Assembly: GCF_000188295.1 (NCBI RefSeq)
Contig: NZ_GL831112.1
Span: 218,560-282,559 of the forward strand
Source: Streptococcus vestibularis ATCC 49124
GTDB lineage: Bacteria > Bacillota > Bacilli > Lactobacillales > Streptococcaceae
Length of the DNA stretch: 64,000 nt
Reading direction: 5' to 3'
In this document: piece after piece, positions 25,890 to 36,738 of the stretch
How the letters are laid out: every line of letters begins with the position of its first letter
Position numbering within the stretch: position 1 is the stretch's first letter
Position numbers and translations under genes: made by a program
Notes under the pieces: model-generated
What the model saw: the letters and a program-made list of their open reading frames with translations, nothing else
What the model was told of the DNA's origin: nothing
The model's database searches: none

Positions 25890-27791
25890 ATGGATAACAA
25901 ACAAATTGCAAAAGAAGTCATCGATGCCCTCGGTGGACGTGAAAACGTCAACAGTGTTGCTCACTGTGCGACTCGTCTACGTGTGATGGTCAAAGATGAA
26001 AACAAAATCAATAAAGAAAAGGCTGAGAACATTGAAAAAGTTCAAGGTGCTTTCTTTAACTCAGGTCAATACCAAATGATTTTTGGTACAGGTACTGTTA
26101 ACAAGATTTACGACGAAGTCGTTGCTCAAGGTCTTCCAACAGCATCTAAAGACGAACAAAAAGCAGAGGCTGCTAAACAAGGAAACTGGTTCCAACGTGC
26201 TATCCGTTCGTTCGGTGATGTTTTCGTTCCATTGCTTCCAGCAATCGTAGCGACTGGTCTTTTTATGGGTATCCGTGGAGCAATTAATAACGATACAGTT
26301 CTTGGTTTGTTCGGTACAACATCAAAAGCTTTTGCTGCTACTGATTTCTATACTTACACAGTTGTATTGACAGATACAGCCTTCGCCTTCTTCCCAGCCT
26401 TGATTTGTTGGTCAGCCTTTAACGTATTTGGTGGTTCACCACTTCTTGGTTTGGTTCTTGGTTTGATGATGGTTAACAACGCCCTTCCTAACGCTTGGGA
26501 TGTTGCATCAGGTGCTGCTAAACCAATCTACTTCTTTGATTTTATTCCAGTAGTAGGTTACCAAAACTCAGTGCTTCCAGCCTTCTTCGTAGGTTTGCTT
26601 GGTGCTAAGTTCGAGCAATGGGTTCGTAAATGGGTTCCAGACGTTCTTGACCTTCTCTTGCGTCCACTTATCGTCTTTGCTGTAATGTCAGCCTTGGCTC
26701 TCTTTATCATTGGCCCTGTCTTCCATACTGTTGAAAGCTATGTTCTTGCTGCTACAGAATGGATTCTTAACTTGCCATTTGGTCTTGCTGGTCTTGTTCT
26801 TGGTGGAGTTCACCAAGTTATCGTCGTTACAGGGGTTCACCACGTCTTTAACTTGCTTGAAGCTAACCTCATTGCTAATACTGGTAAAGACCCACTTAAC
26901 GCTATCATCACAGCTGCTATGACTGCCCAAGCTGGTGCGACACTTGCAGTGGGTGTTAAAACTAAAGATTCTAAGTTGAAAGCTCTTGCTTTCCCTGCAA
27001 CTCTTTCAGCGGTACTTGGTATCACTGAACCAGCTATCTTCGGGGTTAACCTTCGTTTCGGTAAACCATTTATCATGGGGCTTATCGCTGGTGCTGCCGG
27101 TGGTTGGTTGGCATCAATCCTTAACCTTGCTGGTACAGGATTTGGTGTAACAATCGTTCCTGGTACTCTTCTTTACCTAAACGGTCAAGTACTTAAGTAT
27201 GTGATCATGGTACTTGTAACACTTGCTCTTGGTTTCGTTCTTACTTGGCTCTTTGGTTATAAAGAGGAAGAAGTTGAAGCTCAAAAAGAAGTTGTTGCTG
27301 AAGATATTGCATCTGCAGAATCAGCTCCAGTTGCATTACAAGCTGAAACAATCGCTGCTCCACTTAAAGGTGAAGTTGTAGCTTTGGAAAATGTAAATGA
27401 CCCAGTCTTCTCTTCAGGAGCTATGGGTAAAGGTGCCGCTATCAAACCTTCAGGTAACCAAGTTGTTGCACCATTTGACGGTGAAGTGCAAATTGCCTTC
27501 CCAACAGGTCACGCTTACGGACTTAAATCTGATAAAGGTGCTGAAGTGCTTATCCACATCGGTATCGATACTGTCTCACTTGATGGCAAAGGATTTGATG
27601 CTAAGGTTCAAGCAAATCAACGTGTTAAAAAAGGTGATGTCTTGGCTACCTTCGATAGCTCAGTTATCACTGAAGCAGGTCTTGACGATACAACTATGGT
27701 TATCGTTACAAACACTGCAGACTTCGAAGATGTTTCATCAGTAGCAACTGGTTCAGTTGCTGAGGGTGCTGACTTCATCGCAGTTAAATAA
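25890..27791 (+). CDS. scrA: PTS sucrose transporter EIIBCA
   Basis: A 633-residue PTS permease importing sucrose as sucrose-6-phosphate. Domain order B-C-A: EIIB with the phosphocysteine in NSVAHCATRLRVMVKDE (about residue 26), a membrane EIIC domain about residues 105-455 with some ten helices, an Ala/Glu-rich linker, and EIIA with the phospho-His in VLIHIGIDTVSL (about 554). Start 25890 has an AAGGAGA SD; an in-frame TTG at 25884 is less likely. Confidence 0.96.
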   Translation: MDNKQIAKEVIDALGGRENVNSVAHCATRLRVMVKDENKINKEKAENIEKVQGAFFNSGQYQMIFGTGTVNKIYDEVVAQGLPTASKDEQKAEAAKQGNWFQRAIRSFGDVFVPLLPAIVATGLFMGIRGAINNDTVLGLFGTTSKAFAATDFYTYTVVLTDTAFAFFPALICWSAFNVFGGSPLLGLVLGLMMVNNALPNAWDVASGAAKPIYFFDFIPVVGYQNSVLPAFFVGLLGAKFEQWVRKWVPDVLDLLLRPLIVFAVMSALALFIIGPVFHTVESYVLAATEWILNLPFGLAGLVLGGVHQVIVVTGVHHVFNLLEANLIANTGKDPLNAIITAAMTAQAGATLAVGVKTKDSKLKALAFPATLSAVLGITEPAIFGVNLRFGKPFIMGLIAGAAGGWLASILNLAGTGFGVTIVPGTLLYLNGQVLKYVIMVLVTLALGFVLTWLFGYKEEEVEAQKEVVAEDIASAESAPVALQAETIAAPLKGEVVALENVNDPVFSSGAMGKGAAIKPSGNQVVAPFDGEVQIAFPTGHAYGLKSDKGAEVLIHIGIDTVSLDGKGFDAKVQANQRVKKGDVLATFDSSVITEAGLDDTTMVIVTNTADFEDVSSVATGSVAEGADFIAVK

Positions 27792-27797
27792 TACGCT

Positions 27798-27826
27798 AGA
27801 AAAGTCGAAGCTGTTTCGGCTTTTTT
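27798..27826 (+). terminator. scrA terminator
   Basis: AAGTCGAA pairs with TTCGGCTT around a short loop, followed by T6. Confidence 0.8.
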
Positions 27827-27974
27827 AGTTGAATGTTTTATAAAGAAGAGTGATATGAAGCCAAGTTTGTAGCAGCTTAAATATGCTTTTATTTAGATTG
27901 TCTTTTATCTTGCTTTTCTTTATAATAGTAATAAGATAGTTATTTATTGATCATAAAAGGAGATAGCTTTACAT

Positions 27975-28868
27975 ATGGCTAAACTATACGGAAGCTTGGA
28001 AGCTGGTGGTACAAAGTTTGTTTGTGCTGTTGGTGATGAGAAATTCCAAGTCATTGAAAAAACGCAATTCCCAACAACAACACCTTATGAAACAATTGAT
28101 CGTACGATTGAATTTTTCAAACGTTATGAAGATCAATTGGCTGGAATTGCAATTGGTTCATTTGGACCAATTGATGTTGATCCAAACTCTGAAACATATG
28201 GTTTTGTGACTTCAACACCAAAACCACATTGGTCAAATGTCGACCTTCTTGGTTTGATTGCTAAAGAGTTTAATATTCCTTTCTACTTTACGACTGATGT
28301 TAACTCATCTGCTTATGGTGAGACACTTGTTCGTAAAGGTGTTAAGAGTCTTGTTTACTACACTATCGGAACTGGTATTGGAGCCGGTGCTATTCAAAAT
28401 GGTGAGTTCATTGGTGGTATGGGTCACACTGAAGCTGGTCACGTATATGTACCTCTTCACCCAAATGATGTTTCCAATGAATTTAACGGAACTTGTCCAT
28501 TCCACCGCGGATGTTTGGAAGGTTTGGCTGCTGGACCATCACTCGAAGCTCGAACAGGTATTCGTGGCGAATTGATTGAGCAAAATTCTGAGGTTTGGGA
28601 TGTTCAAGCTTACTACATTGCTCAAGCTGCTGTCCAGGCAACTGTGCTCTACCGTCCAGAAGTTATCGTCTTTGGGGGTGGTGTTATGGGACAAGAACAC
28701 ATGCTTCGTAGTGTCCGTGAAAAATTCACAACTCTTTTGAATGGTTACCTTCCAGTGCCAGACGTGACTGAATATATTGTGACACCGGCTGTTTCAGGTA
28801 ATGGCTCTGCGACGCTTGGTAACTTTGCACTTGCCAAAGATGTAGCTGACAAACACTCACGCAAATAA
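27975..28868 (+). CDS. scrK: fructokinase (ROK family)
   Basis: 297 residues; phosphorylates the fructose released by ScrB to fructose-6-phosphate. ROK features: an N-terminal phosphate loop (YGSLEAGGTKFVCAVGDEKF), the catalytic Asp region FYFTTDVNSSAYGE, and a zinc-binding motif GHxxx..CPFHRGCLEGLAAGP with His and three Cys. It lies between scrA and manA with its own SD. Confidence 0.94.
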   Translation: MAKLYGSLEAGGTKFVCAVGDEKFQVIEKTQFPTTTPYETIDRTIEFFKRYEDQLAGIAIGSFGPIDVDPNSETYGFVTSTPKPHWSNVDLLGLIAKEFNIPFYFTTDVNSSAYGETLVRKGVKSLVYYTIGTGIGAGAIQNGEFIGGMGHTEAGHVYVPLHPNDVSNEFNGTCPFHRGCLEGLAAGPSLEARTGIRGELIEQNSEVWDVQAYYIAQAAVQATVLYRPEVIVFGGGVMGQEHMLRSVREKFTTLLNGYLPVPDVTEYIVTPAVSGNGSATLGNFALAKDVADKHSRK

Positions 28869-28876
28869 GCAAAATA

Positions 28877-28914
28877 TGTAAAATCGCTTTAAGACATGAT
28901 CTTAAGGCGTTTTG
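28877..28914 (+). terminator. weak terminator between scrK and manA
   Basis: AAATCGC-TTTAAGA pairs with TCTTAA-GGCGTTT, followed by a short T-run. Likely partial read-through to manA. Confidence 0.6.
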
Positions 28915-28933
28915 CTCTATACAGGAGGATGTA

Positions 28934-29881
28934 ATGGAACCTTTATTTTTAGATTCGCCAATGCATGAAAAAATCTGGGGAGGTAATCGCCTTAAGACAG
29001 AATTTGGTTATGATATTTCCAGTGAACACACTGGCGAATACTGGGCAATCTCTGCTCATCCTAATGGTGTATCCTATGTCAAAAATGGAAAGTATGCTGG
29101 TTTTCATCTGGCAGAGCTTTACAAGGATAAACCAGAACTTTTTGGACATCCAAAGGCGAGTGTATTTCCTTTATTGACCAAGATTTTGGATGCTAATGAT
29201 TGGCTGTCAGTGCAGGTACACCCAGACGATGCCTATGGTATGGAGCATGAAGGTGAACTAGGAAAGACGGAGTGTTGGTATATTATTGACGCCGAAGAGG
29301 GCGCCGAAATTATCTATGGCCACAAGGCTCAGACCAAGGAAGAGCTGGCAGCTTTGATTGAAGCGGGTGATTGGGATGGGCTTTTGTCGAAAACTCCTGT
29401 TAAGAAAGGTGACTTTTTCTTTGTACCAAGTGGTACCATGCATGCTATTGGTCCAGGTATCCTGATCTTAGAAACTCAACAATCTAGCGACACCACTTAC
29501 CGTGTCTATGATTTTGATCGTAGGGATGATCAGGGCAATAAACGTGAGCTTCATATTCAACAGTCTCTTGATGTCTTGGATCTAGGGGACCCAGAAAATA
29601 GCGTCCCAGCAACTGTTAAGACCTTGCAATTAGAGTCGACTTGTTTGACATCAAACTCCTTCTTCGCCGTATATAAATGGAAACTCAATGGCTTGGTTGA
29701 CTTCAAACAATCAGCTCCTTATTTGCTTTGTTCAGTACTTTCTGGCAATGGGACTATGACTATCGATTCACGCATTTATTGTCTAAAAAAAGGTGATCAC
29801 TTCATTCTTCCAAATGATGTGACAGATTGGGAAATTGATGGACAATTGGAGATGATTGTCAGTCACCCTAATGAGGCTTAA
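28934..29881 (+). CDS. manA: mannose-6-phosphate isomerase, class I
   Basis: 315 residues, the short Firmicute type. It interconverts mannose-6-phosphate and fructose-6-phosphate. Zinc-site motifs: SVQVHPDDAYG (Gln and His), GKTECWYI (Glu) and PSGTMHAIGPG (His). The N-terminus is EPLFLDSPMHEKIWGG. SD AGGAGG. Next to scrK, it extends the hexose-phosphate supply function of the locus. Confidence 0.95.
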   Translation: MEPLFLDSPMHEKIWGGNRLKTEFGYDISSEHTGEYWAISAHPNGVSYVKNGKYAGFHLAELYKDKPELFGHPKASVFPLLTKILDANDWLSVQVHPDDAYGMEHEGELGKTECWYIIDAEEGAEIIYGHKAQTKEELAALIEAGDWDGLLSKTPVKKGDFFFVPSGTMHAIGPGILILETQQSSDTTYRVYDFDRRDDQGNKRELHIQQSLDVLDLGDPENSVPATVKTLQLESTCLTSNSFFAVYKWKLNGLVDFKQSAPYLLCSVLSGNGTMTIDSRIYCLKKGDHFILPNDVTDWEIDGQLEMIVSHPNEA

Positions 29882-29883
29882 GT

Positions 29884-30228
29884 ATGAGTAATGAAAAAGT
29901 TTTAGCTGCACTATTTGAGCGTATTGAAATCGGCAAATCCTATTATTTTGAGGGAGCTTACTATCGTCTGAAAGACTATGGAGACCACATTTATGGCTTA
30001 CAACGGGCTATTCCTGGGATGTGCGGTGAAAAAACGGCCTCCCCTAGCATCAAATTTTACTGGGAAAATGGTGTTCTGGAATACGAATTTTACGTGGATT
30101 TTGAGGCCAGTCCTATGATTATGAAGGCTTATAGTAGTAGTGATAGAGCTTTCTTTGAACAGGCCTTTGAAAATCTCTTACATGACTTTGAGGATTTCTT
30201 AGAGAATCAAGAAATCACTGAGAAATAG
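29884..30228 (+). CDS. hypothetical protein, 114 residues
   Basis: A soluble, acidic protein starting 2 nt after the manA stop, thus probably coupled to it. Aromatic-rich beta-like N-terminus (IGKSYYFEGAYYRLKDYGD) and an acidic helical C-terminus (FENLLHDFEDFLENQEI). No motif or family recognised. Confidence 0.75.
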   Translation: MSNEKVLAALFERIEIGKSYYFEGAYYRLKDYGDHIYGLQRAIPGMCGEKTASPSIKFYWENGVLEYEFYVDFEASPMIMKAYSSSDRAFFEQAFENLLHDFEDFLENQEITEK

Positions 30229-30300
30229 CCTTGAAGTGTTATTGTCGATATTTTCAGTGAATCTAATAAAGAAGTTTTTGTTTATTTGCTAATCTGTTGT

Positions 30301-30328
30301 GAAAGCCTTTAAAATGGGGCTTTTTTCT
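30301..30328 (+). terminator. terminator of manA-hypothetical
   Basis: AAAGCC pairs with GGCTTT, followed by a T-run, ahead of the secA promoter region. Confidence 0.65.
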
Positions 30329-30410
30329 TTGTCAATACTTGAGTGATTTCTTGTTTAAAAGGGGCATTTGTGGTAAAATATGGAGATAAAGACTGTCGAA
30401 AGGAAAAAAG

Positions 30411-32960
30411 ATGGCAAATATATTACGCAAAATCATTGAAAATGATAAAGGCGAAATTAAAAAACTAGAAAAAACTGCCAAGAAAGTTGAGAGCTATGCT
30501 GATGCAATGGCGGCTCTTTCAGATGAAGAACTTCAGGCAAAAACAGAAGAATTTAAACAACGATATCAAAACGGAGAAAGTCTAGATCAACTCTTGCCAG
30601 AGGCATTTGCGGTTGTTCGTGAGGGAGCGAAACGTGTTCTTGGACTTTTCCCATATCGTGTGCAAATTATGGGTGGTATTGTGCTCCACCATGGTGACGT
30701 ACCGGAGATGCGTACAGGGGAAGGGAAAACCCTTACTGCGACAATGCCTGTTTACTTGAATGCTATTTCAGGTGAAGGTGTACACGTTATCACCGTTAAC
30801 GAATACCTTTCAGAGCGTGACGCGACTGAAATGGGTGAGCTTTATAGTTGGCTTGGTTTGTCAGTAGGGATTAACCTTTCAGCTAAATCACCAGCTGAAA
30901 AACGTGAAGCTTATAACTGTGATATCACTTACTCGACCAACTCAGAGGTAGGTTTCGACTATCTTCGTGATAACATGGTTGTTCGTAAGGAAAATATGGT
31001 ACAACGTCCATTGAATTATGCCTTAGTCGATGAGGTTGACTCGGTTCTTATTGATGAAGCCCGTACACCATTGATTGTATCAGGTCCTGTAAGTTCAGAA
31101 ACTAACCAGTTGTATCATCGTGCAGATGCCTTTGTTAAGACCTTGACAGAAGATGATTATGCCATTGATATTCCAACAAAAACGATTGGTTTGAATGACT
31201 CAGGTATTGACAAGGCTGAAGAATTCTTCAACTTGGACAACTTATACGATATTGACAATGTTGCCTTGACTCACTATATTGACAATGCCCTTCGTGCCAA
31301 CTATATCATGTTGCATGATATTGACTACGTGGTAAGTCCTGAGCAAGAAATCCTTATCGTTGACCAATTTACTGGTCGTACCATGGAAGGTCGTCGTTTC
31401 TCAGATGGGCTCCACCAAGCTATCGAGGCTAAAGAAGGTGTACCAGTCCAAGAGGAAACTAAGACTTCTGCCTCAATCACTTACCAAAATATGTTCCGTA
31501 TGTACAAGAAATTGTCAGGTATGACTGGTACTGGTAAGACTGAAGAAGATGAATTCCGTGAAATCTATAACATGCGAATCATCCCAATTCCAACAAACCG
31601 TCCAATTCAACGTATTGACCATGACGACCTTCTTTACTCAACCTTGGATGCTAAATTCCGTGCTGTGGTACAAGATGTTAAGCGTCGTTATGAGAAGGGG
31701 CAGCCAGTCCTTGTTGGTACGGTTGCCGTTGAAACATCTGACTTGATTTCTAAGATGTTGGTTGACGCAGGTATTCCTCACGAAGTGCTTAATGCCAAGA
31801 ACCACGAAAAAGAAGCACATATTATTATGAATGCAGGTCAACGTGGTGCTGTTACGATTGCGACCAATATGGCCGGCCGTGGTACTGACATCAAACTTGG
31901 TGAAGGTGTTCTTGACCTTGGTGGACTCTGTGTCATTGGTACAGAGCGTCACGAAAGCCGTCGTATCGACAACCAGTTGCGTGGTCGTGCGGGACGTCAA
32001 GGGGATCCAGGGGAGTCTCAATTCTACTTATCTCTTGAAGATGAATTGATGCGTCGTTTCGGTTCTGACCGTATCAAGCATGTCTTGGAACGTTTGAACG
32101 CTGATGACGAAGATATTGTTATCAAATCACGTATGTTGACCCGTCAAGTGGAATCAGCTCAAAAACGTGTCGAAGGGAATAACTACGATACTCGTAAACA
32201 AGTCCTTCAGTACGATGACGTTATGCGTGAACAGCGTGAAATCATCTATGCTGAGCGTTATGATGTTATTACAGCAGAGCGTGACCTTGAACCTGAAATC
32301 AAGGCTATGATCAAGCGTACTATTAACCGTACGGTTGATGGGCACAGTCGCAACGATCAAGAAGAAGCTCTTAAAGGTATCTTGAACTTTGCACGTCAGG
32401 CCCTGGTTCCTGAGAATGCCATCTCACTTGAAGATTTACAAGAAGTGGGAGAGGTAACGAAACGTAGTGTTAATTATGATGCTATCAAGGTTTATCTGAC
32501 TGAGTTAGCAGACGATGTTTATAATCGTCAAATCAAGAAATTACGTTCAGAGGAAGCTATCCGTGAGTTCCAAAAAGTCTTGATTTTGATGGTTGTTGAT
32601 AATAAGTGGACAGACCACATTGATGCCCTTGATCAATTACGTAACGCCGTTGGTTTGCGTGGTTATGCGCAAAACAACCCAATCGTTGAATATCAATCTG
32701 AAGGTTTCAAGATGTTCCAAGATATGATTGGTGCTATTGAGTATGATGTGACTCGTACGATGATGAAAGCACAAATCCACGAACAATCTCGTGAACATGT
32801 TAATGAACGCGTTTCAACAACAGCAACAGGCAATATCCAGGCCCACCAAGCAGATGCTAATGGTCAAGAAATTGACTTTAGTAAGGTTGGTCGTAACGAC
32901 TTCTGTCCATGTGGCTCTGGTAAGAAATTCAAAAATTGTCACGGTCGTAAACAGTTTTAG
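30411..32960 (+). CDS. secA: preprotein translocase ATPase SecA
   Basis: The 849-residue motor that drives secretory proteins through SecYEG. Walker A MRTGEGKT near residue 100, DEAD-type [15 protein letters not shown] near 206, preprotein cross-linking and helical wing domains, motif [17 protein letters not shown], and a C-terminal zinc-binding [13 protein letters not shown]. This is the housekeeping SecA (no SecA2 features). It is followed 23 nt later by aroG. Confidence 0.97.
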   Translation: MANILRKIIENDKGEIKKLEKTAKKVESYADAMAALSDEELQAKTEEFKQRYQNGESLDQLLPEAFAVVREGAKRVLGLFPYRVQIMGGIVLHHGDVPEMRTGEGKTLTATMPVYLNAISGEGVHVITVNEYLSERDATEMGELYSWLGLSVGINLSAKSPAEKREAYNCDITYSTNSEVGFDYLRDNMVVRKENMVQRPLNYALVDEVDSVLIDEARTPLIVSGPVSSETNQLYHRADAFVKTLTEDDYAIDIPTKTIGLNDSGIDKAEEFFNLDNLYDIDNVALTHYIDNALRANYIMLHDIDYVVSPEQEILIVDQFTGRTMEGRRFSDGLHQAIEAKEGVPVQEETKTSASITYQNMFRMYKKLSGMTGTGKTEEDEFREIYNMRIIPIPTNRPIQRIDHDDLLYSTLDAKFRAVVQDVKRRYEKGQPVLVGTVAVETSDLISKMLVDAGIPHEVLNAKNHEKEAHIIMNAGQRGAVTIATNMAGRGTDIKLGEGVLDLGGLCVIGTERHESRRIDNQLRGRAGRQGDPGESQFYLSLEDELMRRFGSDRIKHVLERLNADDEDIVIKSRMLTRQVESAQKRVEGNNYDTRKQVLQYDDVMREQREIIYAERYDVITAERDLEPEIKAMIKRTINRTVDGHSRNDQEEALKGILNFARQALVPENAISLEDLQEVGEVTKRSVNYDAIKVYLTELADDVYNRQIKKLRSEEAIREFQKVLILMVVDNKWTDHIDALDQLRNAVGLRGYAQNNPIVEYQSEGFKMFQDMIGAIEYDVTRTMMKAQIHEQSREHVNERVSTTATGNIQAHQADANGQEIDFSKVGRNDFCPCGSGKKFKNCHGRKQF

Positions 32961-32983
32961 ATAAAAAGAAATAGGTAATTATT

Positions 32984-34015
32984 ATGGTTTTTAAAGCAGT
33001 AAGTGAAAAAATTGATTTTGATGCAGTTAAAGAATCAACTACATTGACAGGTGAAGCCCTTGCCAAGAAACAAGCTCGTGATAAAGAGCTTGAAGCAATC
33101 ATCAAGGGTGAAGATGACCGTACGCTTTTGGTTATTGGTCCATGTTCATCTGATAATGAAGAAGCCGTTCTTGATTATGCTCACCGTTTGGCTAAACTTC
33201 AAGAAGAAGTGAAAGATAAAGTCTTTATGGTTATGCGTGTTTATACAGCTAAACCTCGTACAAATGGTGATGGTTATAAAGGGCTTGTGCACCAACCTGA
33301 TGCTGAAGGTAAACCAAACCTAATCAATGGTATCAAGGCTGTACGTAATCTTCACTACCGTGTTATCACTGAAACTGGTATCACAACTGCTGATGAAATG
33401 CTTTACCCAGAAAACCTTCCTTTGGTAGATGACCTTGTGTCATATATTGCCATCGGTGCACGTTCTGTAGAAGACCAACAACACCGTTTTGTTGCATCAG
33501 GTATTGATGTTCCAACTGGTATGAAGAACCCAACATCAGGGAACCTTAACGTGATGTTTAACGGTATCTACGCTGCGCAAAACAAACAAAACTTCCTCTT
33601 TAACGGTGAAGAAGTTGAAACATCAGGTAACCCATTGGCACACGTTATTCTTCGTGGTTCAACGAATGAATATGGTAAAAACGTGCCTAACTTCTACTAT
33701 GATGATGTGCTTGAAACAATCGAACATTATGAACAAATGGGCCTTGAAAATCCATTCATCGTTATTGATACAAACCATGATAACTCAGGTAAACGTTACT
33801 TGGAACAAATCCGTATCGTTCGTCAAACCTTGATTAACCGTGATTGGAATGAAAAAATCAACAAAGTTGCACGTGGTTTCATGATTGAATCTTACCTTGA
33901 AGATGGCCGTCAAGATGCGCCAGATGTCTATGGTAAATCAATCACTGACCCATGTCTTGGTTGGGATAAGACAGAAGAATTGATTCGTGAAATCCATGAT
34001 ACTTTGTCAAAATAA
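32984..34015 (+). CDS. aroG: DAHP synthase, first tandem copy
   Basis: 343 residues, class I AroG/AroF type. It condenses phosphoenolpyruvate and erythrose-4-phosphate in the first step of the shikimate pathway. Family motifs: [55 protein letters not shown] and [15 protein letters not shown]. Very similar to the next gene, with most differences in the N-terminal regulatory region and surface loops, as expected for isozymes with different amino acid feedback. Confidence 0.95.
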   Translation: MVFKAVSEKIDFDAVKESTTLTGEALAKKQARDKELEAIIKGEDDRTLLVIGPCSSDNEEAVLDYAHRLAKLQEEVKDKVFMVMRVYTAKPRTNGDGYKGLVHQPDAEGKPNLINGIKAVRNLHYRVITETGITTADEMLYPENLPLVDDLVSYIAIGARSVEDQQHRFVASGIDVPTGMKNPTSGNLNVMFNGIYAAQNKQNFLFNGEEVETSGNPLAHVILRGSTNEYGKNVPNFYYDDVLETIEHYEQMGLENPFIVIDTNHDNSGKRYLEQIRIVRQTLINRDWNEKINKVARGFMIESYLEDGRQDAPDVYGKSITDPCLGWDKTEELIREIHDTLSK

Positions 34016-34040
34016 TAAGGTAACAGAAACCATATATGGG

Positions 34041-34091
34041 GAGTGAACCGTTTGGATGACCAAGCGGTTCGCTCTCTTTTCACAAAGAGAG
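34041..34091 (+). promoter_or_regulatory. two competing hairpins between the DAHP synthase genes
   Basis: A long hairpin (34041-34074, GAGTGAACCG pairing with CGGTTCGCTC plus further pairs) ends in a short T-run. A second hairpin (34072-34091, CTCTCTTT with AAAGAGAG) would mask the SD of the second gene. They share bases, so only one can form. Confidence 0.5.
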
Positions 34092-34099
34092 GGAAATAA

Positions 34100-35131
34100 A
34101 TGGGAATTCACCAAAATAGTCCGCTGATTGATGTAGCGGAAGTAAGGAAATTACATGCTCTTACGGGAGACGCTCTAGTAACTAAACAGGCTAATGATGA
34201 GACCTTGGCAAAAATTATCAAGGGTGAGGACAAACGTGTTCTCTTGGTTATTGGTCCATGTTCATCCGACAATGAAGAAGCCGTTCTTGATTATGCCCAC
34301 CGTTTGGCCAAACTTCAGGAAGAAGTGAAAGATAAAATCTTTATTGTTATGCGTGTTTATACGGCTAAACCACGTACTAATGGAGATGGTTATAAGGGGC
34401 TTATCCACCAACCAGATGCAGAGGGTGATGTAGACCTTCTTGCTGGGGTTAAGGCGGTTCGCCACCTTCAGTCACGTATTATTACTGAAACAGGCCTTCC
34501 AATCGCTGACGAGATGCTTTATCCGTCAAATCTTTCCTTCTTTGATGACCTACTTAGCTACCACGCTGTTGGAGCACGTTCGGTTGAGGACCAAGAACAC
34601 CGCTTTGTAGCTTCAGGTATTGATGTACCAATTGGCTTGAAGAACCCAACGTCAGGGAATTTGAATGTCATGTTTAATGGTATCTATGCGGCGCAGAACC
34701 AACAGCATTTCCTTTACAATGGCGCTGAAGTGAAAACAGATGGTAACTCACTTGCTCACGCTATCCTGCGTGGTGCCAACAATGAAAATGGTCAGAATAT
34801 TGTTAACTACCATTACGAGGACTTGGTTAAGGCTTTGGACAAGTATAGTGCATTTAATCTGGAAAATCCATTTATTCTTGTTGATACTAACCATGACAAC
34901 TCAGGTAAAAACTTTATGGAGCAAGTTCGTATTGTGCGTGAAGTCCTTCTTAACCGTGAGTGGGATGAGCGTATCGCGGATACCGTGCGTGGCTTTATGA
35001 TTGAGTCTTACCTTGAGGATGGTCGTCAAGACACACCTGAAGTTTATGGTAAATCAATTACAGATCCATGTCTTGGTTGGGATAAGACAGATAGCCTTAT
35101 TCGTGAAATCCACAATCGACTTTCGTTATAA
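34100..35131 (+). CDS. aroF: DAHP synthase, second tandem copy
   Basis: 343 residues with the same motifs ([54 protein letters not shown]). The divergent N-terminus [20 protein letters not shown] probably changes feedback sensitivity; which aromatic amino acid controls which copy cannot be told here. The symbol is one of several in use. acpS starts 2 nt after its stop. Confidence 0.94.
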   Translation: MGIHQNSPLIDVAEVRKLHALTGDALVTKQANDETLAKIIKGEDKRVLLVIGPCSSDNEEAVLDYAHRLAKLQEEVKDKIFIVMRVYTAKPRTNGDGYKGLIHQPDAEGDVDLLAGVKAVRHLQSRIITETGLPIADEMLYPSNLSFFDDLLSYHAVGARSVEDQEHRFVASGIDVPIGLKNPTSGNLNVMFNGIYAAQNQQHFLYNGAEVKTDGNSLAHAILRGANNENGQNIVNYHYEDLVKALDKYSAFNLENPFILVDTNHDNSGKNFMEQVRIVREVLLNREWDERIADTVRGFMIESYLEDGRQDTPEVYGKSITDPCLGWDKTDSLIREIHNRLSL

Positions 35132-35133
35132 TT

Positions 35134-35487
35134 ATGATTTTTGGACATGGTATAGACTTGCAGGAAATTTCAGCAGTTAAAAAGGCCTATGACCGAAACC
35201 CACATTTTGCAAAGAAAGTATTGACACCAAGAGAATGGGAGCGTTTTGAGTCCCTTTCTGGAAATCGTCAGATGTCATTTCTGGCAGGGCGTTGGGCTGG
35301 TAAGGAAGCTTTTTCAAAGGCCTGGGGTACTGGAATCGGAGCAGTTGGTTTTAAGGATATTGAAATTCTAAACAATGACAAGGGAGCTCCCGTGGTCACT
35401 CAGTCGCCTTTTGAAGGCAAGGTTTTTATCTCCATTTCCCATAGCGGTGATTTTGTTCAGGCAAGTGTTATTTTAGAAAAAAACTAA
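35134..35487 (+). CDS. acpS: holo-[acyl-carrier-protein] synthase
   Basis: A 117-residue phosphopantetheinyl transferase that activates ACP for fatty acid synthesis. Magnesium-binding [12 protein letters not shown] (Asp8) and [16 protein letters not shown] (Glu near residue 58) are present, plus [17 protein letters not shown] near the end. It is coupled to the upstream DAHP synthase and followed by alr, the conserved acpS-alr order. Confidence 0.95.
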   Translation: MIFGHGIDLQEISAVKKAYDRNPHFAKKVLTPREWERFESLSGNRQMSFLAGRWAGKEAFSKAWGTGIGAVGFKDIEILNNDKGAPVVTQSPFEGKVFISISHSGDFVQASVILEKN

Positions 35488-35514
35488 GAGATAGATGTTG
35501 GAAGAGGATAGCTT

Positions 35515-36618
35515 ATGATTTCGAGTTTACATCGACCAACCTTGGCAAAGGTTGATCTGTCAGCAATTTCAGAAAATATTGAACAAGTGGTTAGTCATAT
35601 TCCTAAACAGGTGCAGACTTTTGCAGTTGTGAAGGCCAATGCTTATGGTCATGGCGCTGTTGAAGTGGCCAAGCATGTGTCTAAGCAGGTGGAAGGTTTT
35701 TGTGTTTCCAACCTAGACGAGGCGCTTGAACTTCGTCAAGCTGGCTTAGAGCAACCGATACTTATTTTAGGAGTCGTCTTGCCAGACGAGGTTCCTTTGG
35801 CTATTCAAGAAAACATCACGCTGACGGTAGCTTCGCTTGAGTGGTTGGAAATGGCTAAGAAGCAAGGGCTTGATTTGACTGGTTTGACCTGTCATATTAA
35901 GATTGATTCAGGCATGGGACGCATTGGGGTACGTAACCTAGAGGATGCAGATAACTTGATTGCTGGTCTGAAGGATCTTGGTGCTGATGTCGAAGGTATT
36001 TTTACTCATTTTGCAACGGCTGATGAGGCAGATGATAGTAAATTCAAACGTCAATTGGCCTTCTTCACGGATTTGGTTAATAACTTGGTGGACCGCCCTC
36101 GCTTGGTACATGCTAGCAACTCTGCGACGAGTATCTGGCATGCAGAAACAGTCTTTAATGCGGTACGTCTAGGTGTCGTTATCTATGGTCTCAATCCTAG
36201 TGGCAGTGTTTTAGACCTTCCATATAACATTCGTCCTGCTTTAAGCTTGGAGACAGCACTTGTTCATGTTAAGACCCTGCCAGCAGGTAAAGATGTGGGT
36301 TATGGTGCAACGTATACGACGACAGTTGATGAGGTTATTGGAACCATTCCGATTGGCTATGCGGATGGTTGGACCAGAGATTTACAAGGTTTCCACGTTA
36401 TTGTGGATGGACAGCTTTGTCCTATTGTTGGGCGCGTGTCTATGGACCAGATCACTGTTCGCCTTCCTAAGGTTTATCCCCTAGGGACTCCTGTCACTCT
36501 TATGGGTGAAAATGGGGGAGCAAGCATCACTGCGACAGAGGTGGCTGAAAAACGTGGCACTATCAACTATGAAGTTCTCTGTTTGCTTAGTGATCGTGTA
36601 CCTCGTAGCTATGACTAA
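35515..36618 (+). CDS. alr: alanine racemase
   Basis: A 367-residue PLP enzyme making D-alanine for peptidoglycan. The PLP lysine lies in [14 protein letters not shown] (about residue 39); the catalytic Tyr region is [20 protein letters not shown]; substrate-binding segments are DSGMGRIGV and GRVSMDQ. SD GGAAGAGGA. Last gene before a strong terminator. Confidence 0.96.
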   Translation: MISSLHRPTLAKVDLSAISENIEQVVSHIPKQVQTFAVVKANAYGHGAVEVAKHVSKQVEGFCVSNLDEALELRQAGLEQPILILGVVLPDEVPLAIQENITLTVASLEWLEMAKKQGLDLTGLTCHIKIDSGMGRIGVRNLEDADNLIAGLKDLGADVEGIFTHFATADEADDSKFKRQLAFFTDLVNNLVDRPRLVHASNSATSIWHAETVFNAVRLGVVIYGLNPSGSVLDLPYNIRPALSLETALVHVKTLPAGKDVGYGATYTTTVDEVIGTIPIGYADGWTRDLQGFHVIVDGQLCPIVGRVSMDQITVRLPKVYPLGTPVTLMGENGGASITATEVAEKRGTINYEVLCLLSDRVPRSYD

Positions 36619-36631
36619 TATAAATAAAAAG

Positions 36632-36660
36632 AGAAATCCAGTTTGATGCTGGATTTTTTG
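36632..36660 (+). terminator. alr terminator
   Basis: AAATCCAG pairs with CTGGATTT around a 7-nt loop, followed by T6. Confidence 0.85.
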
Positions 36661-36738
36661 ACTTTAGTGAAGACCATTTTCATGTGTTATAATAGCTGAT
36701 AAGGCTTCCTCTTTTACGAGGAGAAGAACACGATAGAA

